Source of the DNA: Thermosyntropha sp.
GTDB taxonomy: Bacteria > Bacillota > Syntrophomonadia > Syntrophomonadales > Syntrophomonadaceae
Length of the DNA stretch: 64,000 nucleotides
Assembly (NCBI RefSeq): GCF_017656155.1
Contig: NZ_JACDOH010000001.1
Span: 248,001-312,000 of the forward strand
Reading direction: 5' to 3'
In this document: piece by piece, positions 42,514 through 51,510 of the stretch
Numbering within the stretch: the stretch's first letter is position 1
How the letters are laid out: each line of letters starts with the position of its first letter
Notes under the pieces: generated by a model
The model's database searches: none
Told to the model about the DNA's origin: nothing
What the model saw: only the letters and a program-made list of their open reading frames with translations
Made by a program: the position numbers and the translations under genes

Positions 42514-42696
42514 TTGACTGCTCTGTTTGAAAGTTTGTTTAAAGGAATTAAGGATGAATTACTTTTTAGTTTTAAAAGCCTGGATTTGGAGTTGGGTAAT
42601 ATGCAAAGACCTGAGAATGTTATAGTTATAGTAGATAGAAAAGATAGTTGGCAGGAAAGATATTTGAAGCTATTATTAATAGGAATAGAGTTATAA
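42514..42696 (+). CDS. small hypothetical protein (60 aa)
   Basis: TTG start with AAAGGA eight bases upstream, between two transporter genes on the same strand. It is mixed charged and hydrophobic (LFESLFKGIKDELLFSFKSL), ends LKLLLIGIEL, and has no family resemblance. Moderately likely to be real from position and binding site only. Confidence 0.4.
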   Translation: MTALFESLFKGIKDELLFSFKSLDLELGNMQRPENVIVIVDRKDSWQERYLKLLLIGIEL

Positions 42697-42719
42697 ATGG
42701 CGGAGGAAGGTAAAAAGCA

Positions 42720-43187
42720 ATGGATTATAAAGTCATAGCAACCGTATTTTTTTCCTCTATGCTGCCGATTGTTGAGCTTAGAGGGGGAATTCCTCTGGGT
42801 ATAGCTTTGGGAATGAGCTATTTAGAAGCAGCGGGGTTATGTATCATAGGGAGTACCTTAATTGTGCCGGTAGTTTTTTTTGCGGTGCGCCCTATTTTTA
42901 ATTTTTTTCTGAGCAGAAACCTTTTTGAACATCGTATAAATAATTTTATAGAACGGACTTTGCGCAAGAGCAGTAAGGTGAAAAAATATGGTTTTTGGGG
43001 CCTCTTTTTATTTGTTGGTATTCCACTGCCGGGAACGGGAGCATGGACTGGGACTTTGCTTGCTATTTTGCTGGATATACGATTTAAGTCTACTTTTTTT
43101 GCAGTTTTATTAGGCAATATTTTGGCCAGCCTTATAATATTGATGCTTACCCATTCATCGATTATGTTAATAGACTGGGCAAGATAG
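42720..43187 (+). CDS. small multidrug-export family protein (COG2426)
   Basis: 155 aa, four or five membrane helices. SSMLPIVELRGGIPLGIALG and FVGIPLPGTGAWTGTLLAIL are the two conserved motifs of the Sm_multidrug_ex family. The multidrug-export name is historical; substrate and mechanism are unclear. Confidence 0.85.
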   Translation: MDYKVIATVFFSSMLPIVELRGGIPLGIALGMSYLEAAGLCIIGSTLIVPVVFFAVRPIFNFFLSRNLFEHRINNFIERTLRKSSKVKKYGFWGLFLFVGIPLPGTGAWTGTLLAILLDIRFKSTFFAVLLGNILASLIILMLTHSSIMLIDWAR

Positions 43188-43220
43188 GAGGAGAAAGGTT
43201 CCTCTTTTTTTTTGACAAAT
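43188..43220 (+). terminator. weak terminator upstream of zur
   Basis: Short stem GAGGA/TCCTC with a 7-nt loop followed by a nine-T tract. Confidence 0.5.
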
Positions 43221-43237
43221 TAATTTTAAGAAAATAT

Positions 43238-43287
43238 TTGTAATATGTGGTAAGATGTCCTATAATCCTAAATAGTAATTATTATCA
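43238..43287 (+). promoter_or_regulatory. zur-znu promoter with Fur/Zur box
   Basis: TTGTAA (43238-43243), 17 bases, TATAAT (43261-43266). Just downstream TAGTAAT-T-ATTATCA (43273-43287) matches the 7-1-7 Fur-family consensus TGATAAT-N-ATTATCA with two differences in the left arm. It covers the expected transcription start, so the first gene probably represses its own operon when zinc is sufficient. Confidence 0.75.
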
Positions 43288-43305
43288 TTTAGGTGGTGGC
43301 GCATT

Positions 43306-43734
43306 TTGCAGAAGCTTCTAGAAAAAATATCAGGTAATGGTTATAAAATAACTCCGCAGCGAAAACTTATTTTACAGGTGTTAATGGAGAAAGGGAACCC
43401 TCTGACTGCAGAAGAAATTGCTGTGGAAGTAAAAAAAGTCAGGTCAGATATGTCTACTGCCACTGTTTACCGCAATTTAAGTTTGATGACATCAATAGGT
43501 ATTATCAATAAGTTTTACCTGGAAAGTGAACCTGCTTTTTATGAACTCGCTGAAAAACATGGCCATCATATGCGGTGTATTTCCTGTGGACGGGTTTATA
43601 GCTTGAATATCTGTCCCCTTAACGGGGAAGTGATTAGTATAGCTGAAGAATACGGTTTTACCATTAAGAGTCATTATTTTGAAATAGGAGGTTATTGCAG
43701 AGAGTGCAGCTCAAAAAATAGTATGGGGGGATAG
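43306..43734 (+). CDS. zur: Fur-family metalloregulator, probably Zur
   Basis: 142 aa. Winged helix with TPQRKLILQVLMEKGNPLTA and DMSTATVYRNLSLM (recognition helix). The regulatory His-rich part is EKHGHHMRCISCGRVY, and the structural zinc site is CISC and YCREC. TTG start after AGGTGG. Placement directly before znuA, znuC and znuB with only three bases to znuA makes zinc the likely signal, although iron cannot be excluded from sequence. Confidence 0.85.
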   Translation: MQKLLEKISGNGYKITPQRKLILQVLMEKGNPLTAEEIAVEVKKVRSDMSTATVYRNLSLMTSIGIINKFYLESEPAFYELAEKHGHHMRCISCGRVYSLNICPLNGEVISIAEEYGFTIKSHYFEIGGYCRECSSKNSMGG

Positions 43735-43737
43735 GAT

Positions 43738-44619
43738 GTGAAGAAGAAAACAAAAATTTTGAATGCGTTTTTGTTGCTTTTAATTTTTATATTTCAAATA
43801 AGCGGCTGTTTTAGAGAAGCAGATAAGGAAGAAGTGCCTGAAATTAAAAATATTAAGGCTTTTGTAAGCATTTTACCTCAAGCAGAATTGGTTAGAAAAA
43901 TAGGAGGAGAACAGGTCGAAGTGAGTGTGTTGATACCTCCGGGAACAACGCCGGAGGATTACGAATTGTCGTCTGGGCAGCTTAAGGCCTTGAGCGAAGC
44001 AGATGTTTATTTTATGGTAGGCCATCTTCCTTTTGAAAAAGCATGGTACGAAAAGATAAAATCGGTAAATCCCGATTTGCTTATAGTTGATACTTCACGG
44101 GATATAAATATTATAGACGACAATCCCCACATATGGCTTTCCCTCAAATTAGCCTGTTTGCAGGCAGATAATGTATGTAAAGCCCTAGTCCGAATAGATC
44201 CGGAAAATAAAAGTTATTATGAAGAGAATAATAAAGCATTGAAATCTGAACTGAAGAGTATAGATGAAAAAATTGCTGGTAAATTTGCAGGCTTGAAAAA
44301 TAAAATATTTATTACTTACCATCCTGCCTGGACTTATTTCGCGCAGGATTATGGGCTGAAAGAAATTGCGATTGAGGAACATGGAAAAGAACCTACCCCT
44401 CAAGATATTGCCCGAATAATAAAAATTGCTAGAGAGAATAATGTCAAAACAATTTTTGCTACCCCGCAGCACAGCACCCGGAGTGCTGAGGCTATAGCTA
44501 GGGAAATTAATGGAAAAGTCGAGCTTATAGATCCTCTGCCTTCCAATTATAATTATATGTTAAAAGTAGCTGAAGTTTTGGCGCAGGCAATGGAGGCGCA
44601 AAAAGAAAATGGCAGATGA
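43738..44619 (+). CDS. znuA: zinc ABC transporter substrate-binding lipoprotein
   Basis: 293 aa, GTG start. Lipobox with cysteine in FQISGCFRE. Cluster A-I fold: LIPPGTTPEDYELSSGQLKA, FMVGHLPFEKAW, NPHIWLS, TYHPAWTYFAQDYGL. In many ZnuA proteins a His lies in the first of these (dPHxYE); here it is Glu-Asp, so that ligand is missing. The His of PHIW and of YHPAW remain. It also lacks the His-rich loop. The metal is taken as zinc from the zur context; manganese is the alternative. Confidence 0.85.
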   Translation: MKKKTKILNAFLLLLIFIFQISGCFREADKEEVPEIKNIKAFVSILPQAELVRKIGGEQVEVSVLIPPGTTPEDYELSSGQLKALSEADVYFMVGHLPFEKAWYEKIKSVNPDLLIVDTSRDINIIDDNPHIWLSLKLACLQADNVCKALVRIDPENKSYYEENNKALKSELKSIDEKIAGKFAGLKNKIFITYHPAWTYFAQDYGLKEIAIEEHGKEPTPQDIARIIKIARENNVKTIFATPQHSTRSAEAIAREINGKVELIDPLPSNYNYMLKVAEVLAQAMEAQKENGR

Positions 44620-45382
44620 GTTTAATGTAATTGAGATAAGAAACTTGTGGGTAATTATTAATGGGCGCAGTATTTTGAGGGATGTAAATTTGGAGGTAGA
44701 GGAAGGGGATTTTCTGGGGATTATAGGACCTAATGGCGGAGGAAAGACTACTCTTCTTAAGGTGTTAGCCGGCCTTATAAAGCCTACCTATGGAGAAGTA
44801 AAGATCGGAGGGAAGAAACTTAATTATAACTCTAAATATATAGGATATGTTCCTCAGTATTCTTTTTTTGATTATGATTTTCCCATCACGGTAGAAGAAG
44901 TTGTACTGTTAGGGCGTATTGCTCATAAAAAAGGGCGCAGTTTTTCTGTATATGACAGGGAAAAAGCCTATGAAATGCTCCAAAAAGTAGAAATGTATGA
45001 TTATCGGCACAGACAAATAGGGGAACTTTCCGGAGGAGAAAGGCAGCGGGTTTTGGTGGCCAGAGCGTTGGCTTTAGAGCCGCATATCCTGCTTTTGGAT
45101 GAACCTACGGCTAGTGCTGATCAAAGATTTGCGGCAGGATTTTATGAGATTTTGCGGGATTTGAACAAAGAAATGACTATTATACTGGTTTCGCATGATA
45201 TAAGCGCGGTATCCAAATATGTTAATAATATAGCCTGTTTAAATCAAACCTTGTATTTTAATGAAGGAAAAACCATTTCCCCTGAAGTTATCGAAAAGGT
45301 TTATCATTGCCCTGTTGAATTGATTGCTCATGGAGTTCCGCATAGAGTACTTCCTCCTCATGATGGTGTAGTAGGTGATTGA
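44609..45382 (+). CDS. znuC: zinc ABC transporter ATPase
   Basis: 257 aa. Walker [14 protein letters not shown]-loop [20 protein letters not shown], signature [15 protein letters not shown], Walker [13 protein letters not shown], and H-loop VSHDISAVS. The sequence after Walker B is typical of ZnuC/MntB-type ATPases. It overlaps the end of znuA, with GGAGG before the ATG. Confidence 0.9.
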   Translation: MADEFNVIEIRNLWVIINGRSILRDVNLEVEEGDFLGIIGPNGGGKTTLLKVLAGLIKPTYGEVKIGGKKLNYNSKYIGYVPQYSFFDYDFPITVEEVVLLGRIAHKKGRSFSVYDREKAYEMLQKVEMYDYRHRQIGELSGGERQRVLVARALALEPHILLLDEPTASADQRFAAGFYEILRDLNKEMTIILVSHDISAVSKYVNNIACLNQTLYFNEGKTISPEVIEKVYHCPVELIAHGVPHRVLPPHDGVVGD

Positions 45383-45384
45383 TT

Positions 45385-46233
45385 ATGTATTTGTTACAGT
45401 ACGATTTTATTCGTCATGCTTTGCTGGCTGGTATTCTGGTAAGTATAGCCTGTGGTATAGTAGGAACTTATGTAGTGATAAAAAGGATAGTTTTTATAAG
45501 CGGAAGTATTGCCCATATTGCTTATGGGGGTATAGGACTTGGGTATTTTCTGGGAATAAATCCACTCTGGGGAGCTTTTGCTTTCACAACAGTCTCTGCT
45601 TTAGGAATGGGAATGATAAGCTACAAGGCAAAACAAAAGGAAGATACCATAATAGGTATTATGTGGGCAGTAGGTATGGCGATAGGAATTATTTTGGTTC
45701 AGCAGTGTGATAGTTATACAGCAGACCTTATGAGTTATCTTTTTGGCAATATACTTATGGTGCCGGTAAATGACCTGATATTTACGGGTATTCTGGATAT
45801 AATAATAATAGCTATTGTATACTATTATTTTGAAGAATTTAAAGCGGTTTCTTTTGATGAGGAGTTTGCCAGATCAGCAGGGATTAAAACTGAGAGATTT
45901 TATATTTTGCTTCTTTTATTGGTAGCTTTAACAGTCGTAGTCATGATAAGAGCAGTAGGAATAATCCTCGTAATAGCTTTGTTGACTATTCCACCTACTA
46001 TTGCCAGGCAGTATACCCAGAGGCTTGGCCATATGATGTTTCTGGCAGTTATATTAGGAATTATTTTTACTACCGGAGGACTTTATTTTTCTTTTTGTTT
46101 TAATCTGCCTTCCGGGGCTACTATTATTCTTTTATCGGCTGCCAGCTTTTTTATTTCCTTAAGTCTGCAAAAATTAAAGAACCATATGCTGAACTTAATG
46201 TCGGGTAAAAATAGTTTTTATGAAAAAGGTTAG
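45385..46233 (+). CDS. znuB: zinc ABC transporter permease
   Basis: 282 aa, about eight membrane helices, ABC-3 family: [53 protein letters not shown] and [21 protein letters not shown] use ATG 45385 with TAGGTG in front. The frame can begin at a TTG at 45379 inside the last codons of znuC. Last gene of the operon. Confidence 0.9.
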   Translation: MYLLQYDFIRHALLAGILVSIACGIVGTYVVIKRIVFISGSIAHIAYGGIGLGYFLGINPLWGAFAFTTVSALGMGMISYKAKQKEDTIIGIMWAVGMAIGIILVQQCDSYTADLMSYLFGNILMVPVNDLIFTGILDIIIIAIVYYYFEEFKAVSFDEEFARSAGIKTERFYILLLLLVALTVVVMIRAVGIILVIALLTIPPTIARQYTQRLGHMMFLAVILGIIFTTGGLYFSFCFNLPSGATIILLSAASFFISLSLQKLKNHMLNLMSGKNSFYEKG

Positions 46234-46332
46234 ATTGATATAATAGGGTAATATAAAGCTATATGTTATAATTTAGCGTATAGACGAATATTAATTCACA
46301 GATTTAATCTATAAGTATGGGAGGGAATGATA

Positions 46333-46890
46333 GTGGAGACACGCGAATGTATAAAAACCAGGCGCAGTATACGACGGTTTACTGATGAACCGGTATCAGA
46401 TGATCTTTTATATGAAGTTTTAGAAGCTGTAAGATGGGCACCTTCCTGGGCTAATACCCAGTGCTGGGAGATAATCGTGGTAAAAGACAGCAGCACTAAA
46501 GATAAGATAGCGTCTATTCTTTCACCGAATAATCCTGCTGCTAAAGGGGTAAAAGAAGCTCCGGTGGTGCTTATTGTCTGCGGTAGAACTGGATTAGCAG
46601 GGTTTAAGGATGGAGTAGCTAAAACTGATAAAGGCGATTGGTATATGTTTGATGTAGGAATTGCCTGCCAGAATTTATGTTTGGCAGCTCATGACCTGGG
46701 GTTGGGAACGGTTCATGTAGGAAGTTTGGATCATAAGGCTTTAGATGAGCTTTTAGGATTGCCTGAAGATGTTAAAAGTGTAGAGGTAATACCGCTTGGC
46801 TATCCGGCTAAAGAGGGGAAAGCTCCACCCCGTAAAGCTATAGAAGATTTTGTGTATTTTGAAAAATATGGAAATAAAATAAAGGCGTAA
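46333..46890 (+). CDS. nitroreductase-family FMN oxidoreductase
   Basis: 185 aa. KTRRSIRRFTDEPVSDDLLY and RWAPSWANTQCWEIIVV (FMN binding), DVGIACQNLCLAAHDLGLGT, and VIPLGYPAKEGKAPPRKAIE. Typical short nitroreductase-like protein; natural substrate unknown. GTG 46333 lies seven bases from GGGAGGG and is preferred to the ATG at 46327, which almost touches it. Confidence 0.88.
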   Translation: METRECIKTRRSIRRFTDEPVSDDLLYEVLEAVRWAPSWANTQCWEIIVVKDSSTKDKIASILSPNNPAAKGVKEAPVVLIVCGRTGLAGFKDGVAKTDKGDWYMFDVGIACQNLCLAAHDLGLGTVHVGSLDHKALDELLGLPEDVKSVEVIPLGYPAKEGKAPPRKAIEDFVYFEKYGNKIKA

Positions 46891-46894
46891 TCGA

Positions 46895-46920
46895 AGCAGA
46901 GCCTTGTGCTCTGCTTTTTT
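46895..46920 (+). terminator. terminator after nitroreductase
   Basis: 7-bp stem AGCAGAG/CTCTGCT followed by a T tract. Confidence 0.8.
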
Positions 46921-46963
46921 AAAAGTGGGGGGGGAAGGGACTAAAAGGCAGGGAGTGATTATT

Positions 46964-47635
46964 ATGGCAGTCAGCATATTTGATGTAATAGGGCCAGTTA
47001 TGGTGGGTCCTTCCAGCTCCCACACAGCCGGGGCAGCTAAAATCGGAAGTGTTGCGCGTCGTGTATGTAAAGACAAAATAGTTGAAGTTGATTTTTACCT
47101 GCATGGTTCTTTTGCTCAAACTTATAAAGGTCATGGAACGGCTAAAGCCCTTTTAGGCGGAATTTTAGGGATGAGCCCTTGTGATGAAAGAATAAAATAT
47201 TCATATAAAATAGCTGAAAAAGAAGGAATGAAATTTGCTTTTCATCAGGTGGATTTGGGTGATGTTCATCCTAATACTGTTAAAATAGTAATGAAGGATG
47301 ATGAAGATAGAAAACATGAACTTATTGGGTCTTCTATCGGTGGGGGCAAGATACTTATAACTAATATAGACGGGATGGAAATGGAGTTTACCGCGGAGTA
47401 TCCTACTATTATTAATAAGCATTTAGATAAGCCGGGGACAGTAGCTAAAGTTTCTTCTATATTGGCCAGATATGATATAAATATTGCTTTTTTAAAAGTT
47501 TTTCGTCAATCCCGGGGAAGTTTAGCTTCTATGGTTATAGAAACAGATAACAAAGTAACCCCGGAAATTTTAGAAGAAATACAGGCCATTCCTACTATAA
47601 AACAGATTATGTTCATAGATGCTGATGGCAGGTAA
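46964..47635 (+). CDS. sdaAB: L-serine dehydratase, beta subunit
   Basis: 223 aa. SIFDVIGPVMVGPSSSHTAG (serine-binding SSSHT), and a C-terminal ACT domain (LDKPGTVAKVSSILARYDIN) that probably senses serine. It forms the iron-sulfur L-serine dehydratase with the next gene, giving pyruvate and ammonia. ATG 46964 is preceded by AGGGAGTG; the 20-codon upstream extension is not supported. Confidence 0.93.
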   Translation: MAVSIFDVIGPVMVGPSSSHTAGAAKIGSVARRVCKDKIVEVDFYLHGSFAQTYKGHGTAKALLGGILGMSPCDERIKYSYKIAEKEGMKFAFHQVDLGDVHPNTVKIVMKDDEDRKHELIGSSIGGGKILITNIDGMEMEFTAEYPTIINKHLDKPGTVAKVSSILARYDINIAFLKVFRQSRGSLASMVIETDNKVTPEILEEIQAIPTIKQIMFIDADGR

Positions 47636-47650
47636 AATGGAGGGACAAAT

Positions 47651-48538
47651 ATGTATCAGTTTAACCATGCAGTTGAGCTTTTAAACTTGTGCAGAGAGTA
47701 TAAGCTCAGTATACCTGAAATTACCTTAAGGGCAGAGGCAGAGGAAAGCGGAAGGAATGTAGAAGAAATTTGGCGCTTAACGGAAGAAAACTTTAGGGTT
47801 ATGGAGGAATCCATACGAAAGGGATTAAATCCCGATATAAGGTCGGTTGGGGGGCTTATAGGAGGAAATGCTTATAAACTTAGTATTTATGGACAGGCTG
47901 ATACTTTAAGCGGAAGGAAAATAGTTAAGGCAGCTAGCTATGCACTGGCAGTAAGCGAAGTTAATGCTGCTATGGGCAAGATAGTAGCAGCACCTACGGC
48001 AGGCTCCAGTGGAGTGGTTCCCGGGGTAATTATATCCATAAAAGAAGAAAAAAATCTCAAGCTTAAAGATGCTATAGAAGGTCTGTTAGTAGCTGCCGCA
48101 GTAGGTAAGATTATAGCGGTTAATGCTACTCTTTCCGGGGCAGAAGGTGGCTGTCAGGCTGAGATAGGTTCGGCTGCAGCTATGGCAGCGGCAGCAGCTG
48201 TTTTTATGAGTGGAGGAAAAGAACAAATGTGTTTTGACGCTGCTTCTATTGCTTTAAAAGGTTTATTAGGTCTGGTATGTGATCCGGTGGCAGGATTAGT
48301 AGAAGTGCCATGTTCCAAGCGCAATGCTGTTGCGGCAGCAGTTGCCCTTATATCTGCCGATATGACTTTAGCCGGTATATCTAGTTTTATTCCTTTTGAT
48401 GAAGTGGTTGAGGCTATGTCCAGGGTTGGCAGGCAAATGTCTCCTGATTTAAGAGAAACTGCCCGTGGAGGATGTGCAATAACTCCAACTGCTTTGGCAT
48501 TTACCCGCCATATAATTGAACAATCAGACGACTTATAA
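47651..48538 (+). CDS. sdaAA: L-serine dehydratase, alpha subunit
   Basis: 295 aa. GKIVAAPTAGSSGVVPGVII, SGAEGGCQAEIGSAAAMAAA, GLVCDPVAGLVEVPCSKRNA: the three cysteines ligate the catalytic [4Fe-4S] cluster. Starts 15 bases after the beta subunit with GAGGG upstream. Together they deaminate serine without PLP, an oxygen-sensitive reaction usual in anaerobes. Confidence 0.93.
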   Translation: MYQFNHAVELLNLCREYKLSIPEITLRAEAEESGRNVEEIWRLTEENFRVMEESIRKGLNPDIRSVGGLIGGNAYKLSIYGQADTLSGRKIVKAASYALAVSEVNAAMGKIVAAPTAGSSGVVPGVIISIKEEKNLKLKDAIEGLLVAAAVGKIIAVNATLSGAEGGCQAEIGSAAAMAAAAAVFMSGGKEQMCFDAASIALKGLLGLVCDPVAGLVEVPCSKRNAVAAAVALISADMTLAGISSFIPFDEVVEAMSRVGRQMSPDLRETARGGCAITPTALAFTRHIIEQSDDL

Positions 48539-48575
48539 GGTTTGCAAAGTTAATATGGATATACCGGATTTTAGG

Positions 48576-48607
48576 CTGTCAACAAGGTGATTGTTGGCAG
48601 TTTTTTA
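48576..48607 (+). terminator. terminator of the serine dehydratase operon
   Basis: 9-bp stem CTGTCAACA/TGTTGGCAG (one G:U) and a six-T tract. Confidence 0.82.
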
Positions 48608-48912
48608 GTTAGAGGACTTTTCTTGTGAAACTGTAAATGTATAACGGAGTAACGGAAGATAGAAAATATAACATGAAGACAGACTTTATAATCACGTAGG
48701 GGATTAGTGAAACCATTATACTTGCAGGTAAGCTGATAAAAAGATATTAGATATCTATTTATAAACGCCAGGAAAAGTCGGAGAAATAATTTGTTTTTAT
48801 ATATTTCGAACATAAAATACATTTAAACTTTAGAACCATCCCGAAATTAAAAACTGTTTCGGGTCGAAATAATTTATGGATTTCCAGGTTGTTCCAAAAT
48901 GAAAAAGATTTG
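48608..48912. other. gene-free interval
   Basis: No coding frame supported on either strand. It contains a small hairpin CCCGAAA/TTTCGGG (48840-48863) of unknown role, then runs into the promoter of the NifX/Mrp operon. Confidence 0.5.
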
Positions 48913-48957
48913 TTGACATATGCCCGATACAGGAGTAATATTAAAAATAGACATATG
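48913..48957 (+). promoter_or_regulatory. NifX/Mrp operon promoter with duplicated GACATATG boxes
   Basis: TTGACA (48913-48918), 17 bases, TAATAT (48936-48941). The octamer GACATATG occurs at the -35 (48915-48922) and again near +1 (48950-48957). The same arrangement is found at 55809-55852, so this is a shared regulatory site, probably for a repressor acting on both. Confidence 0.75.
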
Positions 48958-48991
48958 TTAATTATTTTATAAAGGAGGCAGCTTAGCAGAT

Positions 48992-49330
48992 ATGAAGATA
49001 GTTATGCCGGTAAGTAACAATAGCCCTGATGCTCTTATTGACGACCGTTTTGGGAGATGTCCCTATTTTGCTATTCACGATACCGAAAGTGGGAAAACTA
49101 CTTTTGTTGCCAATGATGTGCAGGAGTCGGGAAGTGGAGTTAATGCGGCCAGTAATGTTTTAAAGTTTTCTCCTGATGCAGTTATAACTTTGACTATTGG
49201 GCCTAAGGCTTTCCGGGTGATAAAAACCTCTGGAACTAAGATTTATGAAGGGGTAAAAGGAAATATTAAACAAAATATTGAGCTTTTAACCCGCGGTGAG
49301 TTGAAAGAGATTAATGCACCTAATAATTAA
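48992..49330 (+). CDS. NifX/NifB-type dinitrogenase iron-molybdenum cofactor-binding domain protein
   Basis: 112 aa. IVMPVSNNSPDALIDDRFGR, then CPYFAIHD, and later FSPDAVITLTIGPKAFRVIK, the standard fold of this family, which binds Fe-S or Fe-Mo clusters as a small carrier. No nitrogenase genes are in the window. Such proteins also accompany Mrp-type ATPases in non-fixing anaerobes, as here. AAAGGAGG precedes the ATG at a longer than usual gap. Confidence 0.88.
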   Translation: MKIVMPVSNNSPDALIDDRFGRCPYFAIHDTESGKTTFVANDVQESGSGVNAASNVLKFSPDAVITLTIGPKAFRVIKTSGTKIYEGVKGNIKQNIELLTRGELKEINAPNN

Positions 49331-49351
49331 TATTCGCGGAGGAGGGAAAAA

Positions 49352-49708
49352 GTGAAAATTGCAGTTGCTTGCATGGGAAATAAAGTTTCTGAGCATTTTG
49401 GACACTGTGAGGACTTTGCTGTTTTTAAAGTGGAAAATGGCCAGATTGTGGCTAAAGAGGTTATTCCTAATCCTGAACATCAGCCGGGATTTTTACCGGG
49501 CTTTCTCAAAAAGCAGGGAGTAGATGTGGTGATAACCGGAGGTATGGGTAGTAGAGCCAAAGAGCTTTTTGCCGAAAAAAATATAAAGACTGTGACTGGA
49601 GTAAGTGGCGAGGCTGAAGAGGTAGTCCAAAAATACCTGGCTGGAAATCTGGTTTCCACTGATGAAACCTGCCAGCATCACGGAGAAGGACATGGCTGCA
49701 GCCATTAA
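49352..49708 (+). CDS. NifX/NifB-type cofactor-binding protein with His-rich tail
   Basis: 118 aa, GTG start after AGGAGGG. VACMGNKVSEHFGHCEDFAV and DVVITGGMGSRAKELFAEKN are typical. The tail CQHHGEGHGCSH has four His and two Cys and likely binds metal. Second cluster-carrier gene of the operon; it differs clearly from the first. Confidence 0.88.
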   Translation: MKIAVACMGNKVSEHFGHCEDFAVFKVENGQIVAKEVIPNPEHQPGFLPGFLKKQGVDVVITGGMGSRAKELFAEKNIKTVTGVSGEAEEVVQKYLAGNLVSTDETCQHHGEGHGCSH

Positions 49709-49743
49709 TAAAATAATAATCCTGCCAGAGGAAGTGAACAGAG

Positions 49744-50592
49744 ATGATTATAGCCGTAGCCAGTGGTAAGGGGGGGACAGGAAAAACTACTGTTGCCACT
49801 AATCTTGCCTATTATCGCGCGCGTGATGAGAAGGTTTTTTTTATGGATTTAGATGTGGAAGAGCCTAATGCAGCTGTTTTTCTGAAGCCAGAAATAGAAG
49901 AAGAGTATCCAGCTGTCAAAAAAGTTCCCCAGATAGATGAAGAAAAATGTAAGAACTGCGGTAAATGTGCCAGAGCCTGTGCATTTAATGCTCTGGCAGC
50001 AGCTTTGGACAAAATCTTGGTATTTCCGGAGATGTGCCATTCCTGTGGACTTTGCAGCAAGGTATGCCCGTTTGACGCTATAAGGGAGATTGATTATGAA
50101 ATAGGAAAGGTTTTCAGAGGAAACAGCAGCGGACAAATCTTATTCTATGAAGGCAAGCTTAATATAGGGGAAACTTCAACTCCTGAGGTTATATCTGCAG
50201 TCAAAAAAAATATAGTTCCCGGGCACCTTACTGTGTTAGACGCTCCTCCGGGAGCTTCCTGTTCAGTAATGGAAACGCTGGAAGAAGTGGATTTTTGCCT
50301 TTTAGTAGCTGAACCTACTCCGTTTGGATTAAGCGACCTTAAGCTTATGGTAGAGCTGATGAAGGAAATGTCGATACCTTCGGGGATAATAATAAACCAG
50401 TGGCAAGAGGAGAATCTCATTATCGACCGGTTTGCAGAGGAAAAAAACCTGCCAGTTTTACTCAGGATACCGTTTGACCGCAGGATAGCCCATGCTTATT
50501 CAAAAGGGGAGCTTTTCAGCGAAACAATCGAAGATTATCAGAATATATTTGAACCTGTAGTCCCAGGAATTAAGGAGCTGATAAAAAAATGA
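49744..50592 (+). CDS. Mrp/MinD-type ATPase with 2x[4Fe-4S] insert
   Basis: 282 aa. Deviant Walker A ASGKGGTGKTTVATNLAY. A ferredoxin-like insert at about 60-115 has CKNCGKCARACAFNAL and CHSCGLCSKVCPFDAI. Walker B-like LTVLDAPPGASCSV, then VAEPTPFGLSDLKLMVELMK. These cluster-carrying P-loop proteins handle Fe-S or Fe-Mo clusters and occur as tandem pairs next to NifX-like proteins, as here. It overlaps the next gene by four bases. Confidence 0.9.
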   Translation: MIIAVASGKGGTGKTTVATNLAYYRARDEKVFFMDLDVEEPNAAVFLKPEIEEEYPAVKKVPQIDEEKCKNCGKCARACAFNALAAALDKILVFPEMCHSCGLCSKVCPFDAIREIDYEIGKVFRGNSSGQILFYEGKLNIGETSTPEVISAVKKNIVPGHLTVLDAPPGASCSVMETLEEVDFCLLVAEPTPFGLSDLKLMVELMKEMSIPSGIIINQWQEENLIIDRFAEEKNLPVLLRIPFDRRIAHAYSKGELFSETIEDYQNIFEPVVPGIKELIKK

Positions 50593-51443
50593 AACAGATA
50601 GCAGTAATAAGCGGCAAAGGCGGCAGTGGCAAAACTTCTTTAAGCTCCTCTTTTATAAGTTTAGCTTCTCCTTGCATTATATGCGATTGTGATGTGGAGT
50701 CTCCCAATCTTCATATCCTTTTGCAGCCGAAAAAAATAAATGAGGAAGCGTTTTATGGGCTCAATAAGGCATATATAAATAAGGAAAAATGCATAGAATG
50801 CGGTTTATGCCTGGAATCCTGCCGGTTTTCAGCAATTGAGACATCTTATGAGGTTTTAGCTCATAAATGCGAAGGCTGCGGGGTTTGTTCTTATGTCTGC
50901 CCGGTTGGAGCAGTAGAGATGAAACAGCATCCGGCCGGAACTTATTTTAAGTCTGCTACCCGTTACGGGACGATGGTACATGCAAAGTTAGGGATTGGAG
51001 AGAAAAATTCTGGCAAACTGGTATCCTTGCTTAGAAAAAAAGCGAAAGAGGCGGCCGCGAAAGAAGAAATGGAATATATAATAATCGATGGGCCTCCCGG
51101 CACAGGGTGTCCGGTTATTGCAACTTTGAGCAATGTTGACCTGGCAGTAATCGTAACTGAACCTACTCTGTCCGCTGTTCACGATATGATGCGGGTTATT
51201 GAGCTTTGTCAGCATTTTCGAGTTAAATTCGGGGTGGTAATAAATAAAAAAGATTTAAACCCGGAAAAAAGCGAAGAAATAAAAAAATACTGCCGGGGAA
51301 AAGGGATACCTTTATGGGGAGAGCTACCCTTTGACCCTGATTTTAGAAACTCTATAAAAAATCTTGCAATTCCTGCGGAATATTCAGAAAAAATAAAAAC
51401 TGACATAAATTCAATATGGTATAATGTAATTGAAACTTTGTAA
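50589..51443 (+). CDS. Mrp/MinD-type ATPase with 2x[4Fe-4S] insert (second copy)
   Basis: 284 aa. ISGKGGSGKTSLSSSFI, CIECGLCLESCRFSAI, CEGCGVCSYVCPVGAV and YIIIDGPPGTGCPVIATLSN. Paralogue of the preceding gene with the same domain order; the pair probably forms a heterodimer. ATGA overlap with the upstream stop. Confidence 0.9.
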   Translation: MKQIAVISGKGGSGKTSLSSSFISLASPCIICDCDVESPNLHILLQPKKINEEAFYGLNKAYINKEKCIECGLCLESCRFSAIETSYEVLAHKCEGCGVCSYVCPVGAVEMKQHPAGTYFKSATRYGTMVHAKLGIGEKNSGKLVSLLRKKAKEAAAKEEMEYIIIDGPPGTGCPVIATLSNVDLAVIVTEPTLSAVHDMMRVIELCQHFRVKFGVVINKKDLNPEKSEEIKKYCRGKGIPLWGELPFDPDFRNSIKNLAIPAEYSEKIKTDINSIWYNVIETL

Positions 51444-51465
51444 GCGGTGTTAAAACCGCTTTTTC
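51442..51465 (+). terminator. terminator of the NifX/Mrp operon
   Basis: Stem AAGCGGT/ACCGCTT followed by a short T tract. Confidence 0.7.
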
Positions 51466-51510
51466 CTTTGTTTAGGGTAAAATATAATGGATAAATGGGA
51501 GGAGATATTT

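Noticed and set aside
48571-48822. 83-aa minus-strand frame after the serine dehydratase genes
   Set aside because: It overlaps the terminator, has no ribosome binding site and no recognisable motif.
48992-51443. Nitrogenase cofactor assembly operon
   Set aside because: No nifH, nifD, nifK, nifE, nifN or full-length radical-SAM nifB is present. The domain set is the non-nif NifX/Mrp type.
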